Notes: generated by a model from the sequence alone, not told the origin. A DNA stretch of 64,000 nucleotides from Whitmania pigra (GCA_021613335.1 JAJTWR010000344.1:473448-537447); one strand, 5' to 3'; counted from the first letter of the stretch, positions 10,901 through 25,900 are shown. Program-made: numbers and translations.

Positions 10901-13900
10901 GTAATTTTCTAAACTTCACTTTAATTTTTAACTCTTTTTGGGTTTATATATCAATAATATTTGCATAAAGTGCATTTTGGTTGCGTAACTATGACAAATT
11001 TCAAGTTTTATTGGAAATAAGTAAGGATGTCCTTAACGTTTTCAAACGGCCATAAAATGATATTTTGCATATTTTACAAGATCTACTTGTTAAATTTCTT
11101 TGAAATTTTGCAAGATGTTTTGTCTACCATAAAGAGTTATTATATAAAAAATTGAGTAATATTGAACTTATATTTAACGAGTTATCACAAAAATATAGAG
11201 TGTCCTTAAGGTTTCCGTCCGGACTGTATAACAAAATGCATGAAATACAACACACTACAACTTTTCTATATTTCCCATCAATTAATTTCAGTTAAATTCG
11301 AGTTGATGACACAAATCTGGGAATGATTAGCATGGCTGTTTGTCACATGTTTTCATTGAGACATACTCTATTGAATACAAAATGATAAAATCCACTAATA
11401 AAAAATCACAAAGTGAAGTTAAGACAAACTTGTCTTAAGATAAACTAAAGTAGGAGGAGTGCGACTATAAACATCAAAATCCATAAACCAACACCTGTTG
11501 ACAGGTGTAAGCTGTTACCAGGTATAAGGGTATTATTGGTGGGTTTTATCATTTTGTTCACATCTTGTTCTTTTATGTATTAATTCAGACACATTTGTAC
11601 AATTTCGTTAAAAGTTAAGGGGTTCCGATGATGGCAGATGTCGAAACTGGCCAGTTAGCCCCAATGATGAATAAAGTTTTATTGCAAAAGTTAGGACGTT
11701 TAGTGAACTATTTTGTTTTAAGATGGAGAAAGATAGAAAGATTAGTTTAAAAATGTAGCAAGAAATGGGCTGTCGTATTTAATAGAGCATGTCTCAAAGA
11801 AAATGTATTACCAAATTATCTGCAAAATTGTAAAACTTACTGTTGAATCAAGGGCGGATCTAGAACACTTTGGCAGGGGGCACAGCTACTAAAATTATTG
11901 TCAAAAGTGGAGAATTATCGAAATAATTAAAATAAGAAATAAGTTAAAATTTACTTAATTTTTTCTTATATTTTCCAAAAGACACAGTCACCCATTAATT
12001 TCACCCTTGTATGGAATCTTCAGAAAAAGCCAATTTGAACATTGGTAGTGAAGATAAACTTAGATTAGAACAACAATGAATCCAAAACTTATAAGTTTAC
12101 ATGCCTACTGTGCAAACCAAAAAAACTACATGTTAAGCATTTGAAAATTCTCCATCTAATTTAAAGAAACATGTGGAATGTGTGCATCTATCACATTTTT
12201 TAGAATAAGAAAAGTTGACTAGAAATGCACTTAAAAGAAAAGCAGGCAATGACAGTTGATCCAGTGGGTCATTCCTTTACTAGCTAGCAAAGGTGGATTT
12301 AAGGGGACATGGGCTCTCCCCATCATTTGGAAAATATAAGAAAAAATTAGGTAAATCTATAATAAAATAAAAATTAATTTAAAAAATGTATTTTAATTTT
12401 TTTTTAATTATTTCGTTAATTTACCTTTTGACAAAAATTTTATGTTCCCCATCCCCTAAATCCGCCCGCTAGCACCAGTGTGTGGCCCCCGGCCAAAGTG
12501 TTCTAGATCCACTCTTGCCAGCTAGTGTAGCTGTCGAGTGTTTATTCATCTAATTTGTGATTATACATTGAATGAAGAAAAATAAAGAATAAAAACACTT
12601 TCATTGGTGTGAATGTTATTGCTTAATTATCTAATAACTATTAGTACCAATGTTCCCTCTAAGCTGTGCAATCGTGCGCCAGCGCACGAGTTTTTACATC
12701 CTGGTGCACACTTTTTTTTAACTGGCGCAGCCAAAATGTTGAGTCAGAAATTCAGGAAAATAGAAGTGAAAGAATTGAATTATTAAAAAAAAATAAATCG
12801 TTCCCTGAGGCAAAATCTATTAATCGGTACTATCTTTACTGGCTATGAAATTGAATTCATCCATCTTTCAGTTTAGGAAATACAGTCATGTTGCAAAATA
12901 TGTTAAACTTCCTGAGAGTTAGAAAAGTAAAAATTATGCCTTTCAGTTTATCAAATGCATAAATTCAGTTAATGAGCTGTTTAAATTAAAAAAATTAAAT
13001 GATTCAGCTTTTCAAATACTAGATGAATCTACTGATATATCAGTCTCCACGATGCTAATAATTTATATTAGATTTAGAAATTTAAAAGAAGGTTCTTATA
13101 AAACTCTTTTATAAAGATAATCATTTAAATATCAACAGGATGATTATGTTCTCAGATTATGTGTAGCAGTGAAGCTTGGAATAAATAATGGTTTTGCTGC
13201 AGTTCTTCCCCCAGTTTGTCCCTCACTTGATCAGAAAATCTAGGGATCGATGGTGGATGAAGTTACAGTTATGAAGGAATTAGAACCACTCATCTAAACA
13301 ATTTATACAATTTTTAGAAGATCTTCTCAGTATTGTTACAAAAGTGGAAGTCTCGCAAAACTGGACATTTTGGCTACCACACTCGTTGTGCCAAATATAA
13401 ATATAGGAGTTTCTAAGTTCTATGTCTAAGCACTGGCTATTTGGCACTTGGGAATAGACCAAGTGACAACCGGGAAAGATTGGTAATAACCTGGTTAGAC
13501 GGGTGGCAACCTGGACAGATGGTTGATGGCTTGGAGAGATGAGTTTTGCTTCTGGATTAGCAACCAATTGCAATTAACGAACTGCTATGAACGAAGCAGA
13601 ATCATGCTCCAGGGTTGTTGCCTGGAGGAGGGGAAGAATGATGGACCCATCAATGACCCTAACTGTACCGAATGACAATGGTTTCTCGATTTATGGATAT
13701 GGACTGGCTAATGGTGTGCCAGTAAGCAGATGTAGATGTGGTCATGTGTTTCAAACCAAGAAGGGACTTAAGATTCACTAAGCAAAGCTCAAATGCGAGG
13801 GGGAGGTGGAGAAACTGTGTTCTGATGCCGCTGAGGTAAAACGTCGAACGAACCGGAGTCTCACCACAGTTCCGAGTATGTTCAAGTTTCCGGCCTCATG

Positions 13901-16900
13901 GAAGACCCTCCACAAGCTAGAATCAAGTTCCTTTGAGGTAATGATAGGAGTGGTTGAGACAGATTGGATGTCGTTCTCAAAAGCAAGCTCAAGAAAAGAG
14001 ATGCTTTCTTGAAGTCTTTCGCTAACTGTGTATATGAAAAGTGTTTCGAGGGGGTCGTTGCTGAGAAACCTGTAAAACTGCAGAAATCAAGATGGCAACA
14101 TGAGCTTATGAGAGATATGAGAGGTAGTAAACGTTGCTAAGAGAAGAAGCTAGCAGTTTGGTTGATGAGATGATGGCGCATGCATTCGCAAATGATGTAA
14201 AAAGGCGAATGAGTGTTTGATGCAATATATGTGTGTGGCCGATGAGCTTAAATTTCTAAGTGATGGCGGCCACTTCAAAGAAATTATAATGCTCAGTTTG
14301 CATTATATGAGATCGACGCGCAAAGATCATCTTGAGTCTCATCAATAATCATACAACATGCATTGTGTTATGATGAAGTCGGATAGGTAGGGTTTTCACC
14401 GACAGGGACACCCGCCTGACCAGCTGGTGTGGCCCACCCCTCGAGAATGTCAGGAGTTTGAGCCAAAACGTTTGGTGACAAGGGCACTCCTCTGATTCCC
14501 TGTCAGTTAGCTCTGTGGTAGGAGTTTCTAAGTTCCAAATATAAACATTGAAATTTCGCCTTTGTTAAATAGTATTTGAAAAATTGTGTAACATTTGCAC
14601 AATGGTGGCTCACGATCTCAAATTTTTTGCACACAAGGTTGTCATCCTTAAAGGGAACATTGATTAGTACTAACAGTTGGTAGCTCTAATAATCGATATA
14701 TATGAATAGTAACATTCAAACATGATGGAACCATGTATGATCACAATAAAAGCGGCATCAGTACTTTTACTTTTAAAGTAACTTTTTGTGTTTTACAACA
14801 TGGACAATATCAATATTAAATACTTGATTGCTTAGTTACCTTTCCAATTCAGGAACCCAAAAAAGTGTTTCTTCATTATCATTCATTAATACTGGCATTT
14901 CATTTCTACTACTTTGCATAAGAGAGTTGAGTTTAGTGGTGACTGTTTTAATTTTATCGACCTGAAAAAAATTTATAAAATATAATTGTAAAAGTGTTTC
15001 AAAATATCTTTGACTATTACACATTTCAAAGTTATTCCTAACCTGAGATTTTCTTCCTGGAAACAGATTGTCTTTCAAAGCTGATGCGCTCAAAGTCTTG
15101 TTGTACTGTGGAGGACTGAACAAATATGATAATTTAAGAAAATTGCTGTAATTACAATATCATAAAAAAGTAATTACCAATACATTCCAGGTATGTTTCC
15201 CCAGAATAACCTTGGTCTTCTTTGGGCAGAAAAATATTTGGCATCAAGCAAAGCAGGAAAACACTACAAGGTGCAAAAAGTTAAGCATTGTGAAGCAACC
15301 ACAATTATAGCAAAACAATTTAAATTTAAATTTGCTCCTCCAGTTTTTTTCAATGACTTTACAAGTTATTTATGTTAATGCACTGTTTGTATGGAAACTG
15401 ATCAGTTAGCTCAGGGGTCTCCAAACTACGGCCCATGGGCCACATGCAGCCCTCAAAGCCCTTTTATTTGGCCCTTGGAGACCTTTTTATGTACATAAAA
15501 AATTACAGAAATTTACGTGTATCATGCCAGTTGTAGGAGAGGATATATTCAATGAATTGATAAAAAACATTTGCTGATTATAACTCAACTTCAGTTGTCT
15601 GACTATTGATAGAGGAAAGAACATGAGAGGCACAAAGAAAACTTGCTTAGACAAGTGAAACAGATTTGTAATGAGAAAAACATGTCTCAACTAATGTTCC
15701 TGCAATGTATTATTCACCAGCAAGCTTTGTGTGCCAAATGTTTTGACTGAATCCTATGGATTGCAAATTTAATAAGGTCACATGGGCTCAACCATAGACA
15801 GTTCAGAGACATATTGAAAGATACATACACAAAATCACAAGATTTACCATATTACACAGCAGTAAGATGGCTAAGTTGTGAGAAAGTTCTGAGCAGAATA
15901 TTTAAATCAAAAACAGAAGCAGGTGATTTCCTAGAAAGAAAAGGCAAGCCAAAGATTTTATTGTCTGATAAAGAATGGAAATTGGCTTTTCTGCAGATAT
16001 AACTAGTCATTTAAATTTTCTTAACCTAAGAATACCAGGAGAGAAAAATATTGTTTCTGATCTTTACTCCCATCTAAAGGCCTTCAGATCTAAACTTGTC
16101 TTCTTTTTGGAACAAGTACAGGTCAACAACTTGATGCACTTTCAGCAGTGCAAGGTCTTCATGGCTGAAGTAACAGCTGAGTTCTCCACATAATTTGTAT
16201 CGAGGTCATCAAAGACCTCCAGCTGCAGTACCAGGGGCAGTTTTCTGACTTGAATTCAAAGGCAGAAGAAGTGAGACTGGTTCAAAACCCATTTCAAGCA
16301 AATATGGATAGTTGCCCAGATGAACTGCAGCTGGAGATTATTGAGTTGCAAGAAAATGAACTCCTTAAGGACAGGTTCAAAGAAGGACTTGTGGAGTTTT
16401 ACCAGTTTTGCCCAAGGAAGACTTTCCTAATGTCAAAACTTTTGCATCAAGGTACCTCTCAATCTTTGGGACAACATATTTGTGTGAACAAACATGTTCA
16501 ATAATGAAATATGTGAAAAACAATTTCAGAACAAACTTGTCCGATGATAATCTCAGGTCACTGTTGATGTTAGGGACATCAAATCAAAAGCTGAATTGTC
16601 TGCTATTTTGGCATCCAGGAAACAATTTCACCATTCCCTCTAATGTGGGTGTTCATGTGTCAATGTGTTATTAAATAATAACTGAATAAAATAATATTAA
16701 ATAAATGACTAAAAACAGCATCTTTGGTTCTTTATTTGTCTGGACCTCGATTGTGTAGTCGAACCTCAAACTTCTGTTTGGTAGTTAATTTAGCTCTCGG
16801 ACTGAAAAGTTTGGAGACTCCTGAGTTAGTTAACAAAAACTACAAAAATAACTTTAGTGAGAGTTTTTAAGTATTTACTGGTGTAAGTGGATAGTTGAAA

Positions 16901-19900
16901 AAGGAATCTCCCCTAAATGGCAAGCTTGTTTTTGACAAAACAGGAATATATATATATATATATATAAACTTCTAAATATCTTACATATATATAAATTAAA
17001 CTTTTAAAGTTATTTAAAAAAATTTAGAAGTCTCAGATATTGTAAAAATATATTTTGATAAAATTAATGTAGTATTAAAGAATATTATGGAATTTAAAAT
17101 AAAAATTGAGGTTCCTGACATTGAAAAATCTTGATATAGTTGATCTGCAATGCTTTTGCATGCTTGCTACGTTCTCAAAAAGCCAAAATAAAGGTCGTCC
17201 TGGTGTCTGAATCTCTCTGAGGCTTGTCAAAATTCTGTAAAACTCATAAAAGAGCACTCCTGTACCATCTACCAAAATAAAATAACTTAAATTTAAAATA
17301 AAATTATAAGCTTTAAAAAAAAGCCAAAAACTGACCTTCATTTAAACCTTTTCTTAAAGGATTAGCAATAGAAAAATCATTACAAGGTGACCCCCCAATA
17401 AGTAAATCTATTGGGCTAAATTCTTGTAACTAACAAATAAAAACACTTTAAACAAAACATCATTCATGCCAAATGCATTCATTAATAACCTGTTCATAAG
17501 AAATGCTTGTTACATCTCCGATCCACTGCACAACACCTTCAGAATGCCTCACTTTGCTAACTAAAAGAGAATCTCCATCAATCTCACTGGCATAATAAAC
17601 TTCAGTCTTGATATTTAATTCATCCAAGACAACTTTGCCTGCAAAATGTAACTTACATGTGAATAAGTGGCCTTCCATGAGAATGCCTTCAAATTATTAA
17701 TTACCTGTTGAGATACCATCGAATAGAGATAATACTCGTAAACGAAACTTCTTTGCCTGTAAATAAGTTTATCAAACAACTTTGCACATAATAGATCACT
17801 AATTTAGCTTTAAATCTTAGAATGTTTCAAGAAAATCTTTATTTAGAAAATTAGAAGTTTCAATTTTTTATTTGAAAATTCCTATAATTCCTAGCTAAAT
17901 TTCTTCAAGATCTAAAAAAAAAAAAACAAAAAACAAATGCATCTACCGAAGCAAGCAATAATGAAAAATTTGAAGAATATAATAATAAGTTTATTTGTAT
18001 AGCACCATAAGCATGAGCGTAGCGTCAGGGGCACTCAACCATTTGTATAGCGCTGCACTTTGGGGCGGTGCAAGCCGGTTTTCGAACACAACACGTAACA
18101 ACTATTGCTTTTACCATCGTTCGCAGGCAAAATACCCTCTGAGCTAACTTGCAGGCCATAATTAAATATGAATTACAGGTATAATGGCTAAATCTGGTTG
18201 GAACATTAAGGCTAAATGTTCTCTCCAGTTTTCACGTGGTTTCAATTTACACTCATTATCACTAGTAGAGCAAAGGAAACATGACCAAAGGGATTCTCTT
18301 CTAATTTTTTCCAGTTCAATTTCACCAATGAAAAATGTCAAACAGGCATGGCAATACACCCTGTAAGTAAAAAATGAAAATTTGTTTTTAAATAAAATCT
18401 TAGGGGATTACATACCTACTTATTACACCCTTCTTCATCACAAAGAAATAATTCTCCTGAATAAGCACATATAATGCAAGAAGTCTAAATGTAAGAAGTA
18501 AAATTATGAAATTTGTATTAAGAAATAAGAAGTAATCTAAATAAATGAAACTTGCATTGAATCCATCTCCATCAAATATAAAGATTGAGTATGAAAGTCT
18601 ATCCTGTACTCAAAATATAATAAAATGCTACTTCAATAAAACTCAAAATAAACATCAATTTTTGGAGATATTTCATTAATTGTGGAGTTAAACATAATAG
18701 AAAACAACTTCGTTGAACCGTTTTTAGTATGAAAATGATTTATCTATTTAAAAACTTTTTTCAATATCAATTGCTTTTTAAATTTTGTAATTCTCAAACA
18801 CATTTCTTTTTGAAATTAACAAGCATCAGCACGCATTAGCGTTTCCTGTTCTGATGCATCTCTCTGATTGGCCATTTTATTTATATAAATTTTGAAATTT
18901 TTATGAATTCTGACATTGAATTAAGAATTACCCTTGCTAAACCAAAGAAATGCTGGAATATGAATTCTTCCCTGTCAAATAATGAGAGTCATTCAATTCA
19001 ATTAAAAAAGTTAAAGTTTTAGAATGAAGACATTGAAGAAAGCCAGGAAAAAAAACAGAGAGCCAGTCCCACAAACTCTTAAGGAACATCAATGACAAGA
19101 AGAGACAAGAATAGACTTGCCATCACTAGTTTTCTTTTTAGTATGTGTGTGTATTTTATTACCATCCATTTCATGACTAGATGATTAGTACAAATCCTTA
19201 ACTCAGATTGTGATTAAATAAACCAAATCATTTTTCCAAAAATCAAACAATATGAATTAAAATCACTATATCTACAAAGAAAATTTATTTTTCTTATCAT
19301 CCGTAATGAATCAAACCAGATCATAGTGAGCAGTGGCGGATCTAGAACACTTTGGTGGGGGCCAAACACTGGAACCTATTATTATTGTATTTGAACCGTT
19401 ACAAAATTGTATTACAAAAATTACTTCAGGTTTTTTACATTCAAATTTATTCAAGGTAAAAGTTTTATAAAAGTTTTAATTTACACAGTTATCTATTAAA
19501 TTACTGCTGATTTTTTACCCAAATACTCTTTATATTATTCACGAAGTCGTATTTAATTAACATATTGTAAAATTTGGCAGTAACATTTTATTGGGATTTC
19601 ATTGATAAATGCCTTTTGAGAGTTGTTTTTCAAGATTTTTCCAGCTGAGCATGGGATATCTTCCTGTCCAATTGTTATTGCAGGAATCACAAAAGATGGT
19701 TATTATAGTAAGGCTCTTTATAAATTGTCCCCATTAATTATAAGTTCAATATTATTCAATTTCACACACGACATTATTTTATTGTATACCAACAATCTAT
19801 AAAATTTTAATTAAATTTAATGAGTAGAACTTGTAGAATATGCAAAATAGAATTATAGGTAGGAATTGACCAGAGACCTCGGCTCTGTCAAATTTTAGCC

Positions 19901-22900
19901 GGGGAATATCATAAAACATGTATAAGAAATTTAGACAATTTTTTAAAACGCAAACATCTATTCCATGTCCGAATCCAAGTTATCATAAAATCATCAGGTA
20001 TTAGTTATAAAAGCTCTTGAGAGAGGCTGGGATTTGAACTCCTAATGGGGTTGCACCAAGGTCAAAGTCTTAATCACTCATCTAACAACACCTAGTATTA
20101 ATAATTCATAATAACTCATCATAATAAACAAAATAGTCCAATACTTGGAACACCTTTGTGGATTAAAGCTGCTCTTAAAATACTCAGACTTAAAAAACAG
20201 TAATGTTTCCTCATTCTTTGTCAAATATCTGACCACGAATGTCATTTATAGCTGCTTTCACTATCACTTGAGCTAGCAGGTGGGCCATCCATCTGCCTGT
20301 CCACCCATCCATCCACTCCAGCTTTGCTGCTCTGCAGGCAGCTTGTTAGGATGCATCTTCCAAAAGAAAGGATCATCGAAAATCATATCTACATGTTTCT
20401 TATTTTCATTCTCTTGTTTTATCTCTGCCTTCTCAGATACAGGGACGTTGTTTCAGCTTTTCCAAGCAAGATACAAACATTAGAATGGCCAAACATAAAG
20501 ATGTAGATGATGCAGTTCTTCAATGGTTCACAAAATCGTGAGCAACAAATCATATCTACATGTTTCTTATTCTCATTCTCTTGTTTTATCTCTGCCTTCT
20601 CAGATACAGGGATGTTGTTTCAGCTTTTCCAAGCAAGATACAAAAATTAGAATGGCCAAACATAAAGATGTATGATAGATGATGCAGTTCTTCAATGGTT
20701 CACAAAATCATGAGCAACAAACCTTCCCATCAATGGGGAATTTTGTGGTTGATCTTTGTGCTTGCAATGTAGGAACAAATAATTACAAAGGTTTGTATCG
20801 AGAATCGACGGTGATTCTTAATGCATATTGGCAAATCACTTAGTTAGTTGATTTACACATGCTTTTTGTTGTTAACAGTTAATGTTATGTTAATATATAG
20901 CCACCATCTTGATTTTCGGTTATCTCGACATGATTTGGCAAACCCCTAGGCCGGGTAGCTCGCAGACATAACCGCGTTCGACTCTATTACAACTTTGGCA
21001 GCCCCAATCTCTTTATTTATTTATTTGTTTATTGAAACCAAAAAGAGGATCACAAGTGACTGCTAACGGAAATTGGTGTCAGATAATCTGTACATATTGA
21101 GTGCATATACCAAATTCAAGTCAATTAAATTGCCGTGCCTTTACATCCCTTCGGGTAAATAAATGTAAATTAAATTGTTAGAAACTTTCTCAAGTCAGTT
21201 TTGAAAATGCAGGTCTTAAATTGACTGTGAGTTGTAGAGCTAATAATATTTCCGGGGATAGAGAGTTCCAGGGTTTTGCGATTTGGTTGGTGAAGAAATG
21301 GAGCCTCTGAGTAGTTGAGCATTTTTCATGGCGTAGACTCCTTTTTGGAGTTTAAGTAGGGGAAGCAGGTAGGATGGATAATTACAATAATTTAAATGTG
21401 GAAATATGAAGGAATAGTATAACGACGAGGTAATAAGGCAACAGATATAGGACATAATTCCGATGTTCTTTGAAATCTTGCTGATAAGATATTGAGTATG
21501 TGGTTTGAAAGTAAGATGTTCAATGATGATTCCAAGAAATTTACATTTGTCAACACGAGATAGTATAGTCACTAATATGAATGTGGTGGTTGTCCAATTT
21601 TATTATATTATATTTTTTTTGTTTATGAAATAACATGTACACAGTTTTCTTAACATTAAGAGATAAAATATTAGATTCGAGGATTGGCTGAACGTAGGTG
21701 CAATATTCGCTTGTCCCTTGAATGAAAGCATTTGAGGATTAGGCGTGTTCTGACAAAGGCCTTATGAATGATGTGGTTGATATGGGCTTCGAATCAATGA
21801 GGGCACCAAGGTCACGTATATTGTCTGTGAAAGATATGGGTTGTATTTGATTTGTGATGGGGAGCCAGTAGAGTTCTTCCAGTAATGGTGATACATAATC
21901 AGTGGGCCAAGCATTGAAGATGAGCCTAGCCACTGTATTCATGGCCACTTGAAGTTTATGTAAAACCCATTTGTTGGAGCCATACAGAACTGAATTATAA
22001 GGGCTGTAAAGACCTCTCGAGGCACCGAATGTCGTGCCTCCCTTAGGACATGGAGAGTAGAGAAACAAGAGGTGGCAATCTTTTCAGCATGATTTTCCAT
22101 TGACAATTATGTGTCAAGGTAAACTCCTAGGTTTCTCACCACTGCCGATTGAGTAATGCTAACTCCCAACAGTTGAACTAGTGAGGTGGTCATGCTTCGT
22201 GAAGTAGGATGAAACCAGACAGCCTCCATCCTGTCTTCATTCAGTCTGAGTTGGTTCGATGAAGTCCAGGACGCAACATCACCAAAACACTCTGCCATGT
22301 GAAGAGCAAGATGAGGCATATTGTGTGGCTTACAGAATGCATATATTTGCGTATCATCCGCATACTGGTGATTATGAAAGCCATGACAAGCAACAAGTTG
22401 CTCAATTTCTGCCACATAAAGTGAGAATAGAACCGGTCGAGGACAGACCCCTGCGGGACTCCTGATGAGACATTTCGAGCAACTGGGTTTGCAGATGCAG
22501 TTTCAAAAAATTGACTTTTGTTTTTTAAATAAGATCTAAGCCAGTCTAATGCTGTATGGCAAATGTTCGATCAAGCCTCTCAATGAGGATATTGGGATCC
22601 ACTGTATCAAATGCCGACATGTCGAGGAGAAGAATCGCCACGTTGCCTCTGTCAACTGCCATCCGAATATCACAGACCACCCTCAACACCGCTGTTTCAG
22701 TTGAGTGATGTCGACTGAGTTGGTGGAAGTAGTGCATTTATTAACTAATGACACAAGAAAAGCCTTTGTTAATAACTCAGAGAGCTCCTTTAGAAGCCAG
22801 GTTGGGATGGGGTCCAGCTTGTTTTGTTTGTTTGGGAGAGACTTGACTAGTCGAAATACTTTCCCATGCAATGTTTGTGACAAACATGATAACTCTGAAC

Positions 22901-25900
22901 CCCCCTGACGGTCAGTAAAATCCGGTGGGGGAGCTCCATTAGTTGAACTGCGAGTGTCTCTTAGCTTGTCATTTAGGAATTTGCAGGAGACATCCGGCGA
23001 TGGACAGACCAATGTCGGAACAACACTTCCAACTGTCGTCGACTCCCTAATCAACTGCCAGCGCTTGGCAGAATGTTTTTCCTCCAGAACTTGCTTGGAG
23101 TAATAGGCATATCTCTCCACATGGAGGAAGCTCGAGTGGCAGCTCTAAGATCATCTGTGGCGACACCTTTTTTTTTCCGAGCTTGCAGAGGTTTTGCCTC
23201 TCTCTCACACAATGGGCATCAAACCAAGGCCGGTGGTGCCCATGAGACCAAACAATTTCTGCCAGGAGCTACTTATCCAAAAGGCCAGTGAGCACTTGGT
23301 TGTACATTGCCGCCATATCTTCAAGACCAATCGTAGTCCACGGCTCCGGACTGCACATAGGGGAGTTCAGGATGAGCTCTGAGAGATGGTGAACATCAAG
23401 TTGTTGCCAACATCACACAAAATGGACCTCAGGGGAGGGTCACTTGGTGTGAAATTCAGTTGCCCAGAGAAGTAAGAGATGATTTGATAATCCAGTGTCA
23501 AAGTTATGAACATAGGTGGGTTGAATGCTCTCTGAGTGCCTCTCTAGGACAATGTCAAGGGTTCTACTTCGATCATGAGTAGGTTCTTCAATAATAAGTC
23601 TCAATCCAAGTGATGCAATGAGGTTTTGAAAGGCCCGATTCTCATGGTCATCCTATCGCTCAAGATGAATATTAATGTCCCCAGCCACAAAGAACCGCGA
23701 AGAAGCAATCACCATTCGTCCAAGGACTTCTGAGAGTTCAAGGTAAAACTGTGATTGCAGAGCACCCATTCTGTAGATGGCTAGAATGTTGATGTGATGA
23801 GCACATTGCTTGCCCAGACCTGAATTACTAGGTACTCAAAAGTTTTCAAAATGCAGTTAATGTCAATGGAACAAAGTTGAATGACATCTGTCGTAACAGC
23901 ATCCAGACCACCAATGATGACATACTCAGCTGATGAACTTAAATCTTTTGATAGAGGCAGGATTCCCAGGCAGGTTAGAAAGAGATTATTCCACCTGTAG
24001 ATCTGGCTTCCTCGGCCTCACCTTGGATGGCTCATTCGTTCCCGACCACCATTCTCTACGCCTGGAGTGAGACCACCCTCAGCTCTCAATGTAAAAAGTG
24101 ATGCAGTTATCAAGTTTGGCTGCCTCAATGTGCGCTCAATAGCTGGGAAAGTTGATATTCTGTTGGACATCATACCCATGTACGGGATTGGAGTCCTGAT
24201 GCTTGTCGAGACTTGGCATGATGATGGCTCAGTTGCCCTTCTGCGGCTGCGGCAGGCTGGCTACTCGGTTGTCGACAAGGCTCGTCCACATGGGGGTCGT
24301 GCCCAGAAATCTCTACTTACTAATCATGGTGGTCTGGATGTTGCCTGGGAATCCTGCCTCTATCAAAAGATCTAAGTTCATCAGCTAAGTATGTCATCAT
24401 TGTACACATTGTTTGTCCTGTTTTGAATGCAGAAGGATTGACTCTGAGACCACATATGTAGATTGTTTACTTCCAATCTGAGCTGGACATTGGTCTGAAA
24501 CTCTGTCAACAACGCAAGTTCAGTTTAATTAAATTCAGGGAATTTTCAGTTAAGAAAACCTATAGCATTCAACTCAGAAGACAAAAAGGAATTCAACGAT
24601 ACTATAAACTTTTAATAAAATCCAGTCTATGCTCAGAAAAACCACCAAGAAGTACAAGCTAAAACCAAACAACCAACACGCCCGAAGACACACGCACAAC
24701 TTTTGGGTTATGTGTTGCTAGCTTTCTATTGACAAAGCACCAGTATCTCCATCTGATATAAGTGAGCTTCCCTGTGACTTATGGTAGTCTTCTATGCTCC
24801 TCTTGAGATCTCTAAAAAATTGCCTGTAGATATTTTTGTCTTCAGCCCTCAGTTTCTGAGTTCGAATGATGAATGTAGGGTGAGATGACTTTTTTACTTA
24901 ACATAACAATTATTTATAGTGGTTAAGAAGACCTGGATCTGCGTAATAACCACTCTTTTTAGTTCTAATAACCGAATTTACTTAAGTAAATTTTGAATTT
25001 ATCTACTGTGTCAGCATGGATGGTTTCCTTATCTAGTTTATTCCATAAGGAAACCACCCTGGAACTGAAATAATTGTTTTTCAAGTTTCCCGAAGCCTTC
25101 CTATATAATTTACAATCCTGCCCTCTAGTAGAAACAGTTTTTGTGGCTTTGAAAAACTGTTCAGGCAAAAGGCCTTCCCTTCCTGATAAAATTTTGAATG
25201 CCTTGATGAGGTCCCCTCTATTTCATCTCTTTTCCAGAGTCGTTAATTTACATCTATTTAATCTTTCCTCATAACTCAGCTTTCCAAAACCTTCTATCAT
25301 CCAGGTTGCCCTTCTTTGTACTCTTTCCAACACTTCTACATCCTTTCTCAAATGAGGGTTCCACACTTGCACACAGTACTCAAGGTGTGGCCTTACTAAT
25401 GCCTTATACAATCTCAGTATTACATCCTTGTTCCTTTGACTCAACACTATTGTGGTTTTTGATAATTTTTTATTAAGAAAAGCAGCTATTTCATTTCAGA
25501 GCTTGTAAAAACAAAATTGGACTTTACTACAGCTGAGCCACCAAAGTCACAGAATTCAGAATCAATTTTTCCAATAAAAGCCTGAAACTTAGTTCACGTC
25601 CCCGAATGAAGTTCATAGCAGAAATGACCGGTTTCATTATAATAAAAATCTTTATAAAACATCCAAAATAGCATTTTATGGTGGTTTGCAAATCATTAAG
25701 ACACCCTAACTTACATCCAATAAAACTTGAAAAAAACTGAAGTTTGAATTTTTTTGTTGTTGTTAAGCAAATTTGAACACTGTTGTGGGTCAGATGAAAT
25801 GACATTATGGGCCGTAGTTTGGTGACCCCTGGATTAGGTGAACATTTTTTAGTGCATGTAACATATGTCTTTAAAGGGCAGGGCTTATGGCTATGCAAAC

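Noticed and set aside
24067..24375. Endonuclease-like frame as an independent plus-strand LINE insertion
   Set aside because: Its end is continuous, in element coordinates, with the start of the minus-strand body, so an inverted 5' segment of one element is simpler.
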